Assembly: GCA_963807225.1 (NCBI GenBank)
Contig: CAWEAD010000005.1
Location: 868,001-932,000 of the forward strand
Direction: 5' to 3'
Source of the DNA: JAGVGT01 sp963807225
Lineage (GTDB): Bacteria; Desulfobacterota; Desulfobulbia; Desulfobulbales; JAGXFP01
Length of the DNA: 64,000 nt
Shown here one piece after another: positions 8,734 to 17,389 of the stretch. How positions within the stretch are numbered: position 1 is the first letter of the stretch; every line of letters starts with the position of its first letter. The position numbers were made by a program, and so were the translations under genes. Below the pieces are notes generated by a model. That model was given only the letters and a program-made list of their open reading frames with translations. It ran no database searches and was not told the DNA's origin.

Positions 8734-9139
8734 CTTCCCTGCCCTTACTTTGATGACCGCTGGAAATTTGTACCCCGATCCCTGGATTTTCGGACTTCCG
8801 GAATTTCTTCGCCTCACTCTTATGATAAAGATCATAGAAAATGACACTCTGATCCGGAATCTTTTCGCAGTTGTCGCAGGCCTGTTCCAACCGGTGGTTT
8901 TCCTTGCGGCAAAGCCGGCACCAGTAATAAATCAACCGGTAATCCCGCCGCCCCACATACTTCTTGAAACGCCCCCGATAAAGGCCGTGCATCTTACCGT
9001 CGGCATTGTCCGGCTCAAGCACCAGCCGCTCGATGACTTTCATGATCCGGGCATAGCCGGGCGGATCGTTCTCCCGCACCACCGCCAGCTTCCGGCTGAA
9101 CAGTTCGGTGGGACGATAGAGGTTGGCCGTTTCGCTCAT
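8726..9139 (-). CDS. RelE/ParE-fold protein with an inserted zinc ribbon
   Basis: The 137-residue protein reads like a RelE/ParE toxin fold: the pattern PPGYARIMKVIERL, then GLYRGRFKKYVGRRDYRLIYYW and, after an insertion, SVIFYDLYHKSEA as the last strand. Between the two core strands lies a four-cysteine insertion, C74-x2-C77 and C88-x2-C91, likely a zinc ribbon. No antitoxin gene adjoins it. Instead it sits between an FAD oxidoreductase (stop 4 bases upstream) and the LOG gene (8-base overlap), so it is probably a housekeeping RelE-like protein and not a toxin. The basic surface residues fit RNA or ribosome binding, but that is inference. Confidence 0.7.
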   Translation of the reverse strand: MSETANLYRPTELFSRKLAVVRENDPPGYARIMKVIERLVLEPDNADGKMHGLYRGRFKKYVGRRDYRLIYYWCRLCRKENHRLEQACDNCEKIPDQSVIFYDLYHKSEAKKFRKSENPGIGVQISSGHQSKGREDG

Positions 9140-9143
9140 GGTT

Positions 9144-10298
9144 TCATCCGGGATACCCCGCCCCCTCGGCCAGCGCCTTGCTCATGGTGTTGAAGTCCCT
9201 GGTGTCGCCAAGCATGATAAAACCGATCAGGCGCCCCTGGTCGGTGACGAACTTCCGGTAAACGGTGGCGCTCTCCTCGACCACGGCCTGGTACTTATGG
9301 TCGGCGTCGATCTCACCGGCCGCGGCCAGGTCGATACCGGCCACCTTCAGCCGGGCGGCCGGGGCAGTCCCCTGGTAGCCCGGAGCCTCGCCGACCATCG
9401 CCAGACCGGCGGCCCTCCCCTGTTGCAGGGCGGCCGGCCAGAGGCCGTAACAAACTCCGGCGTATTCGGCCACATCGCCGGCGGCGAAGATCTCCGGGCG
9501 ACTGGTCCGCATCCCCGCATCGATAATAACGCCCTTGTTACACTCCAGGCCCAAGCCCCGGGCCAGTTCCAGATTGGGCCGGACCCCGGCCGAAAAGATT
9601 ACCAGATCGGCGGACAACAATTCTCCGGAGGCCAGCACCACCTGCTCGACTTCGGCCCCACCTCCGATCTCCTGCACCGTCACGCCCAGGCGGAAGCCGA
9701 AACCGCGTTCGCTCAGCAGGCTCTGCAGTCGGGCCGCGCCCTTGTCGTCCAACTGGCGGGGCAGGAGGCGAGGGAACATTTCCACCACCGTAACTTCCTT
9801 GCCCCTTTTCCGTAAAGCCTGGCCGGTTTCCAATCCCAGCAGCCCGCCGCCGATCAGCACCGCCTTCTGTCGATTGCGGCAGAAAGCGGTGATCCGCCGG
9901 ACATCGGCGATATTGCGCAGGGTGAATACTCCGGCCCGGTCATGACCTGGAACCGGCGGCTGGAAGGAGTGGCTGCCGGTAGCCAGCAACAACCGGTCGT
10001 AGGCGATCTTTCGCCCCTCGGCGGTAACCACCTCCGGTCGCTCTGACACAGCCTCAACCACCCTGGTATTGGTCAAGAGCTTGATTCGCCGCTCGTCATA
10101 CCATTCCCGGTCGTGGACCAGCAGGCCGGCTTCATCCAGTTCGCCGGCCAGATAATCGTTCAATTGGATACGCCGATAAAAGGGCAGATCCTCCTCGGTG
10201 ACCAGGGTGATCCGGCCCCGGGCATCCTTCTTGCGAATGGTCTCGGCGGCCGTGGTCCCGGCCACACCGTTGCCGATGATCAGATATCGTCTGTCCAT
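9144..10298 (-). CDS. FAD-dependent NAD(P)H oxidoreductase (NirB/rubredoxin reductase-like)
   Basis: The 384-residue protein has two Rossmann motifs: IIGNGVAGTTAAE near the start for FAD and VLIGGGLLGLETGQALRKRG near residue 145 for NAD(P)H. It also has LLLATGS and IFAAGDVAEY, the second FAD contact. Such pyridine-nucleotide disulfide oxidoreductase-fold enzymes pass electrons from NAD(P)H to rubredoxin, ferredoxin or a nitrite reductase module. ATG 10298 is chosen because GAGGAC lies eight bases upstream; the frame continues to 10433 but overlaps the preceding small gene. Neighbours are a Cys-rich small protein (10 bases upstream), a rubrerythrin relative, and the RelE-like gene 4 bases downstream, so a redox operon is likely. 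Confidence 0.88.
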   Translation of the reverse strand: MDRRYLIIGNGVAGTTAAETIRKKDARGRITLVTEEDLPFYRRIQLNDYLAGELDEAGLLVHDREWYDERRIKLLTNTRVVEAVSERPEVVTAEGRKIAYDRLLLATGSHSFQPPVPGHDRAGVFTLRNIADVRRITAFCRNRQKAVLIGGGLLGLETGQALRKRGKEVTVVEMFPRLLPRQLDDKGAARLQSLLSERGFGFRLGVTVQEIGGGAEVEQVVLASGELLSADLVIFSAGVRPNLELARGLGLECNKGVIIDAGMRTSRPEIFAAGDVAEYAGVCYGLWPAALQQGRAAGLAMVGEAPGYQGTAPAARLKVAGIDLAAAGEIDADHKYQAVVEESATVYRKFVTDQGRLIGFIMLGDTRDFNTMSKALAEGAGYPG

Positions 10299-10308
10299 TT
10301 GTCCGTCC

Positions 10309-10545
10309 TCAGCCGACCCGCCGACGCCGACGCCGGCCCGGACCGGGATCTTCTTCCTTTTGCCCCCGGCGAGTGCGCTGCCGGATCGGTCGTTTTTCGG
10401 CCAGATCCTTGAGCCGTTCCTCGATCTCCTCACTGAACTTGACCTTACCTTCCAGCACGCAGCCGGGTCGGCCGGGGATGCAGTCAGATTTCAGTTTCAT
10501 ACAGCAATTCAGGTTACAGTCGAAATTTTTGCAGTAGAAGGTCAT
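10309..10545 (-). CDS. Small cysteine-rich basic protein, 78 aa
   Basis: Unrecognised. Six cysteines lie in the first 30 residues (MTFYCKNFDCNLNCCMKLKS, then Cys 22 and Cys 29), in a spacing that could bind an iron-sulfur cluster or zinc. A charged helix follows, and the tail is made of Arg/Lys (RRRRRRV). It ends 10 bases before the ATG of the FAD oxidoreductase on the same strand. An electron-transfer partner or nucleic-acid binding is possible; neither can be shown from sequence. The position and the conserved-looking cysteine block support a real gene. Confidence 0.6.
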   Translation of the reverse strand: MTFYCKNFDCNLNCCMKLKSDCIPGRPGCVLEGKVKFSEEIEERLKDLAEKRPIRQRTRRGQKEEDPGPGRRRRRRVG

Positions 10546-10640
10546 GGTTTCTTAAAGATCTGGGTTCGGGCACCGGTGGGGGGATATGGCAGTACGCCCC
10601 CTCCCCGGCACCATCAAGATTGACGATATTACCAGCTTGC

Positions 10641-11135
10641 TCAACCTGCTTCGCGAAAACTTTCCCCGGCCGCCCCGCAGACCGGACAATGGTGGGGCAC
10701 GGTGGCGGTGGCCAGATAACCGCAGAAGGGACAGAGATAGTACTGCTCATCGCTGGCCACCGTCACCTTCCGGCCTTCCTGATCATAAAAGGAACGCTGC
10801 CGCATCTCGGCGCGGCGGAGCTGGGTCAGAACCTGGACCAGACCCTTTTTACCGCCAGCCTTGGCCGGCTCCAGTTGTTTTTCATATTCGGCCAGAACCT
10901 CGGCCAACTCCTCGTCAAAAATCGTGGCCAGATAATTTTCCGAAAGATCGATCTGACCCCGCAGGTTGTTGAAGAGCCGCCGGGCCTGCACCTCTTCCGA
11001 GGTCGCCAGAGCTGCCAGCAAACGGGACTCAGCTATCCGCCCAGCCTGCCGGGTCCGAACAGCATAGATCCTCTTGCGGGCCGCCGCCCGACTCAAGGCC
11101 GCAAAGGCACGGGCCAGAGAGGGATAATTATTCAT
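10641..11135 (-). CDS. Rubrerythrin-like protein with degraded diiron site
   Basis: A four-helix ferritin-like domain (about residues 1-130) is followed by a rubredoxin-like knuckle, CPFCGYLATATVPHHCPVCG, at the C-terminus. This is the rubrerythrin architecture at nearly the usual length (164 residues). In canonical rubrerythrins the helices carry Glu and two ExxH-type ligand sets. Here the first helix lacks the Glu (ALSRAAARKRIYA), the second reads EEVQA in place of ExxHA, and the last reads EMRQR. Only the C-terminal Cys4 site is intact. It may therefore act as a rubredoxin-like electron carrier or be regulatory. It precedes the Cys-rich protein and FAD oxidoreductase on the same strand. 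Confidence 0.75.
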   Translation of the reverse strand: MNNYPSLARAFAALSRAAARKRIYAVRTRQAGRIAESRLLAALATSEEVQARRLFNNLRGQIDLSENYLATIFDEELAEVLAEYEKQLEPAKAGGKKGLVQVLTQLRRAEMRQRSFYDQEGRKVTVASDEQYYLCPFCGYLATATVPHHCPVCGAAGESFREAG

Positions 11136-11165
11136 CTGCCATGGAACCTTGCAGCACGAGCGGCA

Positions 11166-12020
11166 TCACTGTTTTAAACCGCCCATGATCCCCCGCACCG
11201 CCGCCGGCAGATCGGCGGGCAATACCACCATCTTGGCATTCTGTGAACCGGCCAGGCTCTTGACCGCCTCGATATATTTCTCGCCCAGGATGTAGACCAC
11301 CGGCATTTCATTGTCCTTGATGGCCTCGCTGACCCGTTCGATGGCGGCCTGGCTGGCCTGGGCCAGCACCACCTTGGCCTGGGCGTCGCGCTTGGAGGCC
11401 TCCAACCGGCCCTCGGCTTCGAGAATGGCAGCCGATTTGTCGCCTTCGGCCCGGGTAACCGTGGCCCGCCGCTGACGCTCGGCGGCAGCCTGCTCCTCCA
11501 TCGCCTTTTGCATGGTGTCGGAAGGGTTGATATCCTGGATCTCCACGGTCTTCAAGGTGATGCCCCAATCGGCGATGTCGTCCGAGATCGCGGCCTTGAG
11601 CTTGGCCTTGATCAGGTCGCGAGAGGAGAGGGCGTCGTCCAGGTCCATCTCGCCGACGATCGAGCGCAGCGAGGTCTGGACCAGGGTGCGGATGGCCAGA
11701 CCGTAATCCTCGACCCCGTATACCGCCTTCTCCGGCGAGACCAGATTGATATAGGCTACGGCATTGGTGATGATCACCGCATTGTCGCGGGTGATCACCT
11801 CCTGGGAGGGAATGTCCAGGACGATATCCTTGGTGGTCACCCGGTAGGCCACCGCATCGATGTAGGGAAAAATGATGTTGAGGCCGGGGCCCAGGGTCTT
11901 GTGGAATTTGCCGAATCGCTGTACCACGTGCTTGGAACCCTGAGGCACAATCCGCACCCCGAAGGCGATGGTGACGATGACCAGGATAACGAAGACCGAG
12001 ACGACGATAAGACCGGGCAT
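11166..12020 (-). CDS. SPFH/band 7 protein (slipin/QmcA type)
   Basis: The 284-residue protein has one N-terminal membrane helix (VVSVFVILVIVTIAFGV) and then the SPFH domain: GSKHVVQRFGKFHKTLGPGLNIIFPYIDAV, the ITRDNAVIITNAVAYINLVSPEKAVYGVEDY block, and RSIVGEMDLDDALSSRD. A long coiled-coil with the pattern MEEQAAAERQRRATVTRAEGDKSA comes last. These proteins oligomerise at the inner membrane into cage-like microdomains. ATG 12020 follows AAGGAG. The gene lies 78 bases downstream of an nfeD gene, the standard slipin-NfeD pairing. Confidence 0.93.
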   Translation of the reverse strand: MPGLIVVSVFVILVIVTIAFGVRIVPQGSKHVVQRFGKFHKTLGPGLNIIFPYIDAVAYRVTTKDIVLDIPSQEVITRDNAVIITNAVAYINLVSPEKAVYGVEDYGLAIRTLVQTSLRSIVGEMDLDDALSSRDLIKAKLKAAISDDIADWGITLKTVEIQDINPSDTMQKAMEEQAAAERQRRATVTRAEGDKSAAILEAEGRLEASKRDAQAKVVLAQASQAAIERVSEAIKDNEMPVVYILGEKYIEAVKSLAGSQNAKMVVLPADLPAAVRGIMGGLKQ

Positions 12021-12098
12021 GATTATCTCCTTAAAATTCCTATGGATTTTCTTCGTGATCTCTAGACTGAAAGTAGACTTTTAACCACACCATCAGTT

Positions 12099-12560
12099 TT
12101 AGCTCCCCCGTTTTTCGACGATCAGGGTGTTGCCGGCGATATCCCTGACGAACACCCGGTCGCCGACTTTGACCGGCTGGGCGCAACTGAAAGACCATTC
12201 CTCCGAACCCAGAAGCGGCGTGGCAAAACGGACCATCCCTTTACGGCCGTCTTCCGGGGCCTTGACGACCTGGCCGCTCTCTCCGACAATCGCCTCGAGG
12301 GCGACCCCGGCCTTGGTACGGTCTGGCATCATCCCCTTGAAAAACCGGAACCAGGCGAAAGTGAAGAGCGAGGAGGCCGCCGCCCAGATGAAGAGCTGCC
12401 AACTCAAGGCCAGGTCCGGCAGGAGAAAGAGACAAGTGGCCACCAGCAGGGCGCCCAGGCCGAACCAGAGGACGGTGAAGCTGGGGATGAAAAGTTCGGC
12501 GATGATCAGGATCATACCAAAGACCAGCCAATACCAGTAAACCATGGTGAATTCGGTCAT
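12099..12560 (-). CDS. NfeD family membrane protein
   Basis: The short 153-residue form has three or four membrane helices in the first 75 residues (YWYWLVFGMILIIAELFIP, then an LPDLALSWQLF turn). An OB-fold of the NfeD C-terminal type follows: AIVGESGQVVKAPEDGRKGMVRF and VKVGDRVFVRDIAGNTLIVEK. NfeD proteins partner SPFH proteins in membrane microdomain organisation. The protease domain of long NfeD is absent, which is normal for this form. It is transcribed with the slipin gene downstream. Confidence 0.92.
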   Translation of the reverse strand: MTEFTMVYWYWLVFGMILIIAELFIPSFTVLWFGLGALLVATCLFLLPDLALSWQLFIWAAASSLFTFAWFRFFKGMMPDRTKAGVALEAIVGESGQVVKAPEDGRKGMVRFATPLLGSEEWSFSCAQPVKVGDRVFVRDIAGNTLIVEKRGS

Positions 12561-12649
12561 CGTCTCCTCAGTTGCGATAATTTATCGGGGTCCGTCAGCG
12601 GAATTCTAGCCCAAGCGGCGGCGGTTTGCCAGTGCAATCCCGGCCGACA

Positions 12650-13696
12650 TCACTCACGATCATCAGCTGTTCCGGACCCGGCCGACGGATTGCCCAGCAT
12701 GCTGTCGAGCCAGGCGGTCTCCTTGGAATTAGCCAGGCCGACCTTGACGGTCATGGTCAAGGGGACCGAAAGCAGCATGCCCACCGGCCCCAGAACCCAA
12801 CCCCAGAAAATCAGGGAGAGAAAAACCACCAGGGTGGAAAGCCCTAAACCCCGGCCCATGAATTTCGGTTCCATGACATTGCCGATCACCAGGTTGATGG
12901 CGATATAACCGGCCCCGGCCAGCAGGGCCGTGGTGCCCCCCATCTGCACCAAGGCCAGGAGCAGGGGGGGAACCGCGGCGATAATTGAACCGATATTGGG
13001 AACAAAGTTGAAGATAAATGCCAGCAAGCCCCAGAGCAGCGGATAATCGACCCCGAGGATGGCCAGCCAGAGCGCGGCCAGGACGCCGGTGGCCAGGCTG
13101 GTCCAGGTCTTGATCACCATGTACCGGTTAATCTTACCGATGAACTGGTCGACATTGCCGAGCATCTTGCTGCGGGCTCCAAAGACGCGGCGCAGTTTCT
13201 CGTTGAAGGTCGTGGCCTCGAAGAGGATGAAAAGCACGGTCAACAGGATCAGGAAGGCATTGCTGAGCAGAGCTCCCAGACTGGTGAGCAGCTTTCCGGC
13301 CAGATTCATGGCGGCGCCGGGGTCGACATATTGCAGGATCTGCTCTGGCGAGATCTTGAAGCCAAATCGACTCAGCATCAGGGCGAGTCCGGCGATTTTG
13401 GCCTGGATCTTCACCTCGTAGCCGGGCAGGTTATCGGAAAAATCGTTGATGGATGCGCCCAGCAGTACCCCGGTCAAGAGCCCCAGGACGCTGATTCCGC
13501 CGATAATCAGGAGTAGAGCGGCCCAGGTTGGTACTTTTTTCTGTTTCAGCCAACCAAGCAAGGGGCCGAGGATAATGGCGATGAAAATCGCCATCAGAAA
13601 AGGAACCAGGAGGTCCTGCGCCGCTTTCAGCCCGGCGATGATTACCACCAGGCAGGCCATGATCAACAGAAAGTTGGTGGTACGATCGGATGACAA
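12650..13696 (-). CDS. AI-2E/PerM family membrane transporter
   Basis: The 348-residue protein has about eight membrane helices. Family features are the paired N-terminal helices (LLIMACLVVIIAGLKAAQDL, LVPFLMAIFIAIILGPLLG), a central soluble segment around residues 75-140, and the C-terminal block GLLAFIFNFVPNIGSIIAAVPP with the conserved NFVPNIGS motif. Members export autoinducer-2, sodium/protons or other small solutes; the substrate is not predictable. It stands alone between nfeD (89 bases downstream) and a membrane protein of the cytochrome assembly pair. Confidence 0.92.
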   Translation of the reverse strand: MSSDRTTNFLLIMACLVVIIAGLKAAQDLLVPFLMAIFIAIILGPLLGWLKQKKVPTWAALLLIIGGISVLGLLTGVLLGASINDFSDNLPGYEVKIQAKIAGLALMLSRFGFKISPEQILQYVDPGAAMNLAGKLLTSLGALLSNAFLILLTVLFILFEATTFNEKLRRVFGARSKMLGNVDQFIGKINRYMVIKTWTSLATGVLAALWLAILGVDYPLLWGLLAFIFNFVPNIGSIIAAVPPLLLALVQMGGTTALLAGAGYIAINLVIGNVMEPKFMGRGLGLSTLVVFLSLIFWGWVLGPVGMLLSVPLTMTVKVGLANSKETAWLDSMLGNPSAGSGTADDRE

Positions 13697-13755
13697 AATG
13701 TTTCCTCCCGGAATGTATTATCACCGGCTGGGCTGGTTTCAAGACCTCCGGCGAA

Positions 13756-14397
13756 CTAGTCTGCCTCTTCCCGATTCCGCGCCGACGCCGGCAGATCTTG
13801 ATTCCCATGGCCCAGCAGCCGGGCGATCCCGTCGGCGTAAAAGCAGCAGATCATCCCGCTGACCGTGGCCGCGGTGGTCACCCAGAAGAGCAAAAGATGC
13901 AGGGCCGGCAGCCGGTGGAAATAAAGATCCAGGACAAAGAGGACCAGGCCCAGGTGGACCAGGGAAGAACCGACCCTGACCCAATAACCTTTCTTGACGA
14001 AACTGAGATAATCGCGCCCGGCCAGGGCCAGGACCAGGACCACCAACTGCAGCAGCAGGGCGGCGCCGAGGATGACCAACAGGCCGAGCTTGACCCCGAA
14101 CCACCAGCCAACAGCCAGGGCCGTGGCCAGAAGAACCACGGCGAAACGGTTAAGCCAGGTCACGGGCAGCAACCTTTTCGGCACGCAGATCCCGAGCAGC
14201 ACGAAGAGGGCGACGATAAACGGGGCGATGATGGAGTTCATCCACTCCTGCCAGGCCATCTTGCCGGCCGGCGGCAACTGATGGATTCCGGCCAGTTTAA
14301 AGTAAAACATGGCCCAGACGCAAATCAGCGATATGGCGGCCAGCACCAGGGTGGTGGCCAGGATCAGATAGAAATCGTAGGAGCCTTTTTTCGCCAT
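13756..14397 (-). CDS. Multi-pass membrane protein next to ccsA
   Basis: Unrecognised. Six or so hydrophobic helices in 213 residues, with polar loops such as HQLPPAGKMAWQEWMNSI and VPKRLLPVTWLNRF. It starts 9 bases after the CcsA-like gene and must be co-transcribed with it. In Desulfobacterota, cytochrome c biogenesis genes of this type are often followed by a second polytopic protein of unclear role. A function in heme handling or maturation is possible by position only; no heme-binding His motif stands out. Confidence 0.7.
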   Translation of the reverse strand: MAKKGSYDFYLILATTLVLAAISLICVWAMFYFKLAGIHQLPPAGKMAWQEWMNSIIAPFIVALFVLLGICVPKRLLPVTWLNRFAVVLLATALAVGWWFGVKLGLLVILGAALLLQLVVLVLALAGRDYLSFVKKGYWVRVGSSLVHLGLVLFVLDLYFHRLPALHLLLFWVTTAATVSGMICCFYADGIARLLGHGNQDLPASARNREEAD

Positions 14398-14406
14398 GGC
14401 TGCGCC

Positions 14407-15438
14407 TTACTGGAAGGTGTGCTCGCCGGGGAATAGGAAGGAGGCGAGGAAGGTAAAGATCATCGCCGCGAAGCAGAGAATCCCCAGAAAGGAGGAAAAG
14501 TACCACATCGCCGGTTTGTTGGCATAGAGCCGGGTGTGGAGATAAGTGGAGTAGATGGCCCACATCATGATCGAACTGCAGATTTTCGGATCCCACCACC
14601 AGTTCGGTCCCCAGGCCTGCAGGGCCCAGGGATAGCCGAGCAGCATACCGAAAGTCAGGAGCAGGTAACCGAACTTGGCGGCCTCGTAGCCCAGCCGCTC
14701 AATCTCCGGTTGCCGGCGGACCAGCATGAAAAGCGAAGTGAGAAAGGTCAAAGTGATGCAGCCATAGGCCACGAAAAGCAGGGGCGGGTGCAGCCACATG
14801 TAATGCGCGTTGTAGTAGAAGATCATCCGGGGATAGAGCTGCATGAACAACCCGATCCGGGCCATGGGCGCCAACTGGTCGGAAAACCAGGGGGTGATTT
14901 CGGCAAAGAAGCGGGGCAGCGGCTCGGCGAAGGGATCGGCCAGAAAGTAGAGCAGCCCGACCTGTAACCCGAGCAGGAGCAGCAGACCGCCCCGGAAGCG
15001 GTGAAAGGCCAGGCGGCGCCAGGCCGCCAAAGCCAGAAGGGCATAGCCCATGAACCAGAAGTAATACTTTTCGTTTTCAATCCACAGGGGGATCGCATAG
15101 CGCGGCGGATGCGCCGGGTCATATAAGGGCAAACCATAAGAGGCGCCCTGGTTGGCGGTGGCCAGCTGCCGGTTGAGCCAGGCGGCCAGCTGATCCGGCA
15201 GTTCCAGGGGCAGCTCCCGGTTGATCCGCCAGTGCAACCAGGCGATCAACCCGAAGCCCAGGAGAAAAACCAGGTTGACCAGCAAGAGACCCCAATGGGC
15301 CTCTCTCTCCCGCCAAGGCTCGGCCCGCAAGAGGTTGGTCAGACCGGTCAGGCCCAGAAACCCGGCCAGGATCAGTAAAACCAGCATCAGAGGCCGACCC
15401 AGGTCCTGAAAGAGCTGCAGATCGATGAGATCGGTCAT
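14407..15438 (-). CDS. ccsA: CcsA-type cytochrome c assembly protein
   Basis: The 343-residue integral membrane protein contains the heme-handling tryptophan-rich segment WGPNWWWDPKICSSIMMWA near residue 285, which defines the HHP (CcsA/CcmC/CcmF) family. Other features are a periplasmic His-containing loop (YYNAHYMWLHPPLL) and the C-terminal AMIFTFLASFLFPGEHTFQ. CcsA works with Ccs1/ResB to present heme to CxxCH apocytochromes. No ccs1 is adjacent; it may lie elsewhere. ATG 15438 is used instead of the longer frame to 15498, since family members start with a membrane helix soon after. It fits the CxxCH proteins encoded at 15685 and 37609. Confidence 0.88.
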   Translation of the reverse strand: MTDLIDLQLFQDLGRPLMLVLLILAGFLGLTGLTNLLRAEPWREREAHWGLLLVNLVFLLGFGLIAWLHWRINRELPLELPDQLAAWLNRQLATANQGASYGLPLYDPAHPPRYAIPLWIENEKYYFWFMGYALLALAAWRRLAFHRFRGGLLLLLGLQVGLLYFLADPFAEPLPRFFAEITPWFSDQLAPMARIGLFMQLYPRMIFYYNAHYMWLHPPLLFVAYGCITLTFLTSLFMLVRRQPEIERLGYEAAKFGYLLLTFGMLLGYPWALQAWGPNWWWDPKICSSIMMWAIYSTYLHTRLYANKPAMWYFSSFLGILCFAAMIFTFLASFLFPGEHTFQ

Positions 15439-15684
15439 TGGTTTTCGCTCACCCTTGTCCCCGTGACAGCTAGTTAATCCGGGGCGGAGTGGAACCAACC
15501 AAGCGGCTCCGTCAAATTACCCCGATAATCTTCCCTCTCACGAGACGCTGAAGGCTGCTTTGCCTCTACTACCACCCTGAATACTTTTTAGCAGCGAGAG
15601 CTTGGCGGCAGGTTGGGATTAATTTTTCATGCATGATAAGGAAGCGCGGCGGGAAAGCCAAGAAATTTCGGGAACCCCGGAGTG

Positions 15685-17049
15685 CTAATCTTCGTCTGTG
15701 CCCCTGACTCCGGGGTAGAGTTCATTCCGACAATCCGGGCAGATGCCGTGGCTGAAGACGGCATCGGAGTGTTCTGAGATATAAGCCTCGATCTGATTCC
15801 AGTACCCCCGGTCATCGCGGATCTTCTTGCAGTTGGCGCAAATCGGCAGAAATCCGCTGAGCAGCTTGACGTTGTTCAAAGCCTCCCGAAGTTCGCTGAC
15901 TGTCTGCTGCAACTGGTGCTTGGCGTAGACTTCTCCGGTGATGTCGTAATTGCTGGCCCGCTGACCCTGATATGAGCCATCCTCGCCATAAACCGATCGG
16001 CTGATATGGCGCAGCCAGCGGATTTCGCCATTGGCGGCGCGGAGACGAAAATCGATTTCCCGACCTTCGTGCTGCTGCTCTTGCCAATCATGTCCAAGCA
16101 GGTTTTCCGGGTCATTTTCCAGAATTATGGTCTTGATAAACTCCGGATCTTCCAAGAAGCGCTCGACCGGGTAACCGGTGATTTTTTCGACCGAAGGCGA
16201 GATGTGTTTGAAAGTTCCATCCGGGGCCAGCCAATACTCCCAGGCAAAGGCGAAATCGGCGACGGTCCGGAACTTTTCCTCGCTGGCCGCCAGTTCAAGC
16301 CGAGCCCGGTCCCGTTCGCGCTGTCGTCGTCCCACAAATCCCTGCGCCCAGAAGAGCAGGCTGGCAACGAACAGATAAATCAGCAGGTGCCAGAAGGCCA
16401 GAGTGCTTAGCGATTTCTTATGGCGGTCCAGCAGGTTTTTCACCGGCAACGACACCGACAAGCCGCCGCGCAAGTCGCCGACCCGGTAGCCCTGCTCGGC
16501 GTGGCAATTTAAGCATGGCCTCCGGATATAGGCGGGTCGCAGGTAACGGAAATAAGGTTCGCCCTGCAGGGAGATCAACTCATAAATTTCACCCATACCC
16601 TGTTCCGCCTGCACCAGGGCCGCCAGTTCCCATTTGTCCGCGATATTTTCAGGTCGCAGTGGTTTGTCGCTGACCATCCGCACTTGAGGACTGTAGAGGT
16701 CCTGACCATACTCATAGATCAGGCGCATCATATAGGCGGGGTTGATCAGGGTCAGGATAGAGCCATCCTCCAGGCGCAGATCCCGGTCATGTATCTGAGC
16801 CAGATCGGGATTGGGCGGCGTCTCCGCAGTTGCGTGGGCGTATATGCCACCCAGTTGGCTGAGCCAGAGACGGAGGGTTTTGTCACGTTGGAAGACTACC
16901 CGGGCCTGACTGAGTACAATATCTTCCACCTCGTGGTCCAAATAGAAATAATTCACCCCGAACGAGGTGACAATGACCAAGAGCCAGAACAGATGCACCG
17001 GCAGAAAATATCTGCCGATCGGACCTTTACCCCCAAGAACTCTGGCCAT
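15685..17049 (-). CDS. Membrane sensor: DUF3365 heme domain, PAS domain, C-terminal Cys motif
   Basis: Order: membrane helix (residues 13-33); a periplasmic DUF3365 (Tll0287-like) sensor domain with one c-type heme site, CLNCH, near residue 178; a second membrane helix (LAFWHLLIYLFVASLLFWAQG, about 215-237); a PAS domain (about 255-370, including FKHISPSVEKITGYPVE); then a coiled coil. The 50-residue C-terminal module, FLPICANCKKIRDDRGYW to HGICPDC, is common at the ends of sensory proteins in this group. It has four cysteines and may bind metal. There is no kinase or GGDEF domain, so the output is unclear, perhaps via the Cys module. Likely a redox or gas sensor. ATG 17049. Confidence 0.85.
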   Translation of the reverse strand: MARVLGGKGPIGRYFLPVHLFWLLVIVTSFGVNYFYLDHEVEDIVLSQARVVFQRDKTLRLWLSQLGGIYAHATAETPPNPDLAQIHDRDLRLEDGSILTLINPAYMMRLIYEYGQDLYSPQVRMVSDKPLRPENIADKWELAALVQAEQGMGEIYELISLQGEPYFRYLRPAYIRRPCLNCHAEQGYRVGDLRGGLSVSLPVKNLLDRHKKSLSTLAFWHLLIYLFVASLLFWAQGFVGRRQRERDRARLELAASEEKFRTVADFAFAWEYWLAPDGTFKHISPSVEKITGYPVERFLEDPEFIKTIILENDPENLLGHDWQEQQHEGREIDFRLRAANGEIRWLRHISRSVYGEDGSYQGQRASNYDITGEVYAKHQLQQTVSELREALNNVKLLSGFLPICANCKKIRDDRGYWNQIEAYISEHSDAVFSHGICPDCRNELYPGVRGTDED

Positions 17050-17389
17050 TTACAGATGTACCCGCGATGGATGATCCGCTCGGCGGCGGAACTAGCAACT
17101 AACCTGGACCTCGGATCTTGCTTTACCTGAAGGCAGTTTTTTGATGAGGCCTGATAAAATTCGCTACAAATCCGGATTTGGGTCTTTGGTTGATTCATCG
17201 GACGAATCAAATATTAAATATAAATGTTTCAAACCATCGTCTACCCACTAGTTCTGACAAGAACCGACCAAATACAACAATTGAGGCTCTCCTCGGCCAG
17301 CAGCTGGGCAATATTCCTATCTACGGTGGAGTTTCAGAACTGGGTGGGATCGGTAAACAAGGGGCTGTGATTAAGTCCGGTAAAGCCTT
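17050..17389. other. Intergenic region with a 7-bp inverted repeat
   Basis: 340 bases between the heme/PAS sensor and the ABC exporter, both on the minus strand. TTGATTC (17190-17196) and GAATCAA (17204-17210) form a perfect inverted repeat with a seven-base centre beside an AT-rich stretch. This may be an operator for the sensor gene. A plus-strand open frame here has no ribosome site or recognisable product. No other element seen. Confidence 0.3.

Noticed and set aside
8726..9139. Classical toxin-antitoxin pair
   Set aside because: No small antitoxin gene is adjacent; both neighbours are metabolic genes overlapping or abutting it.
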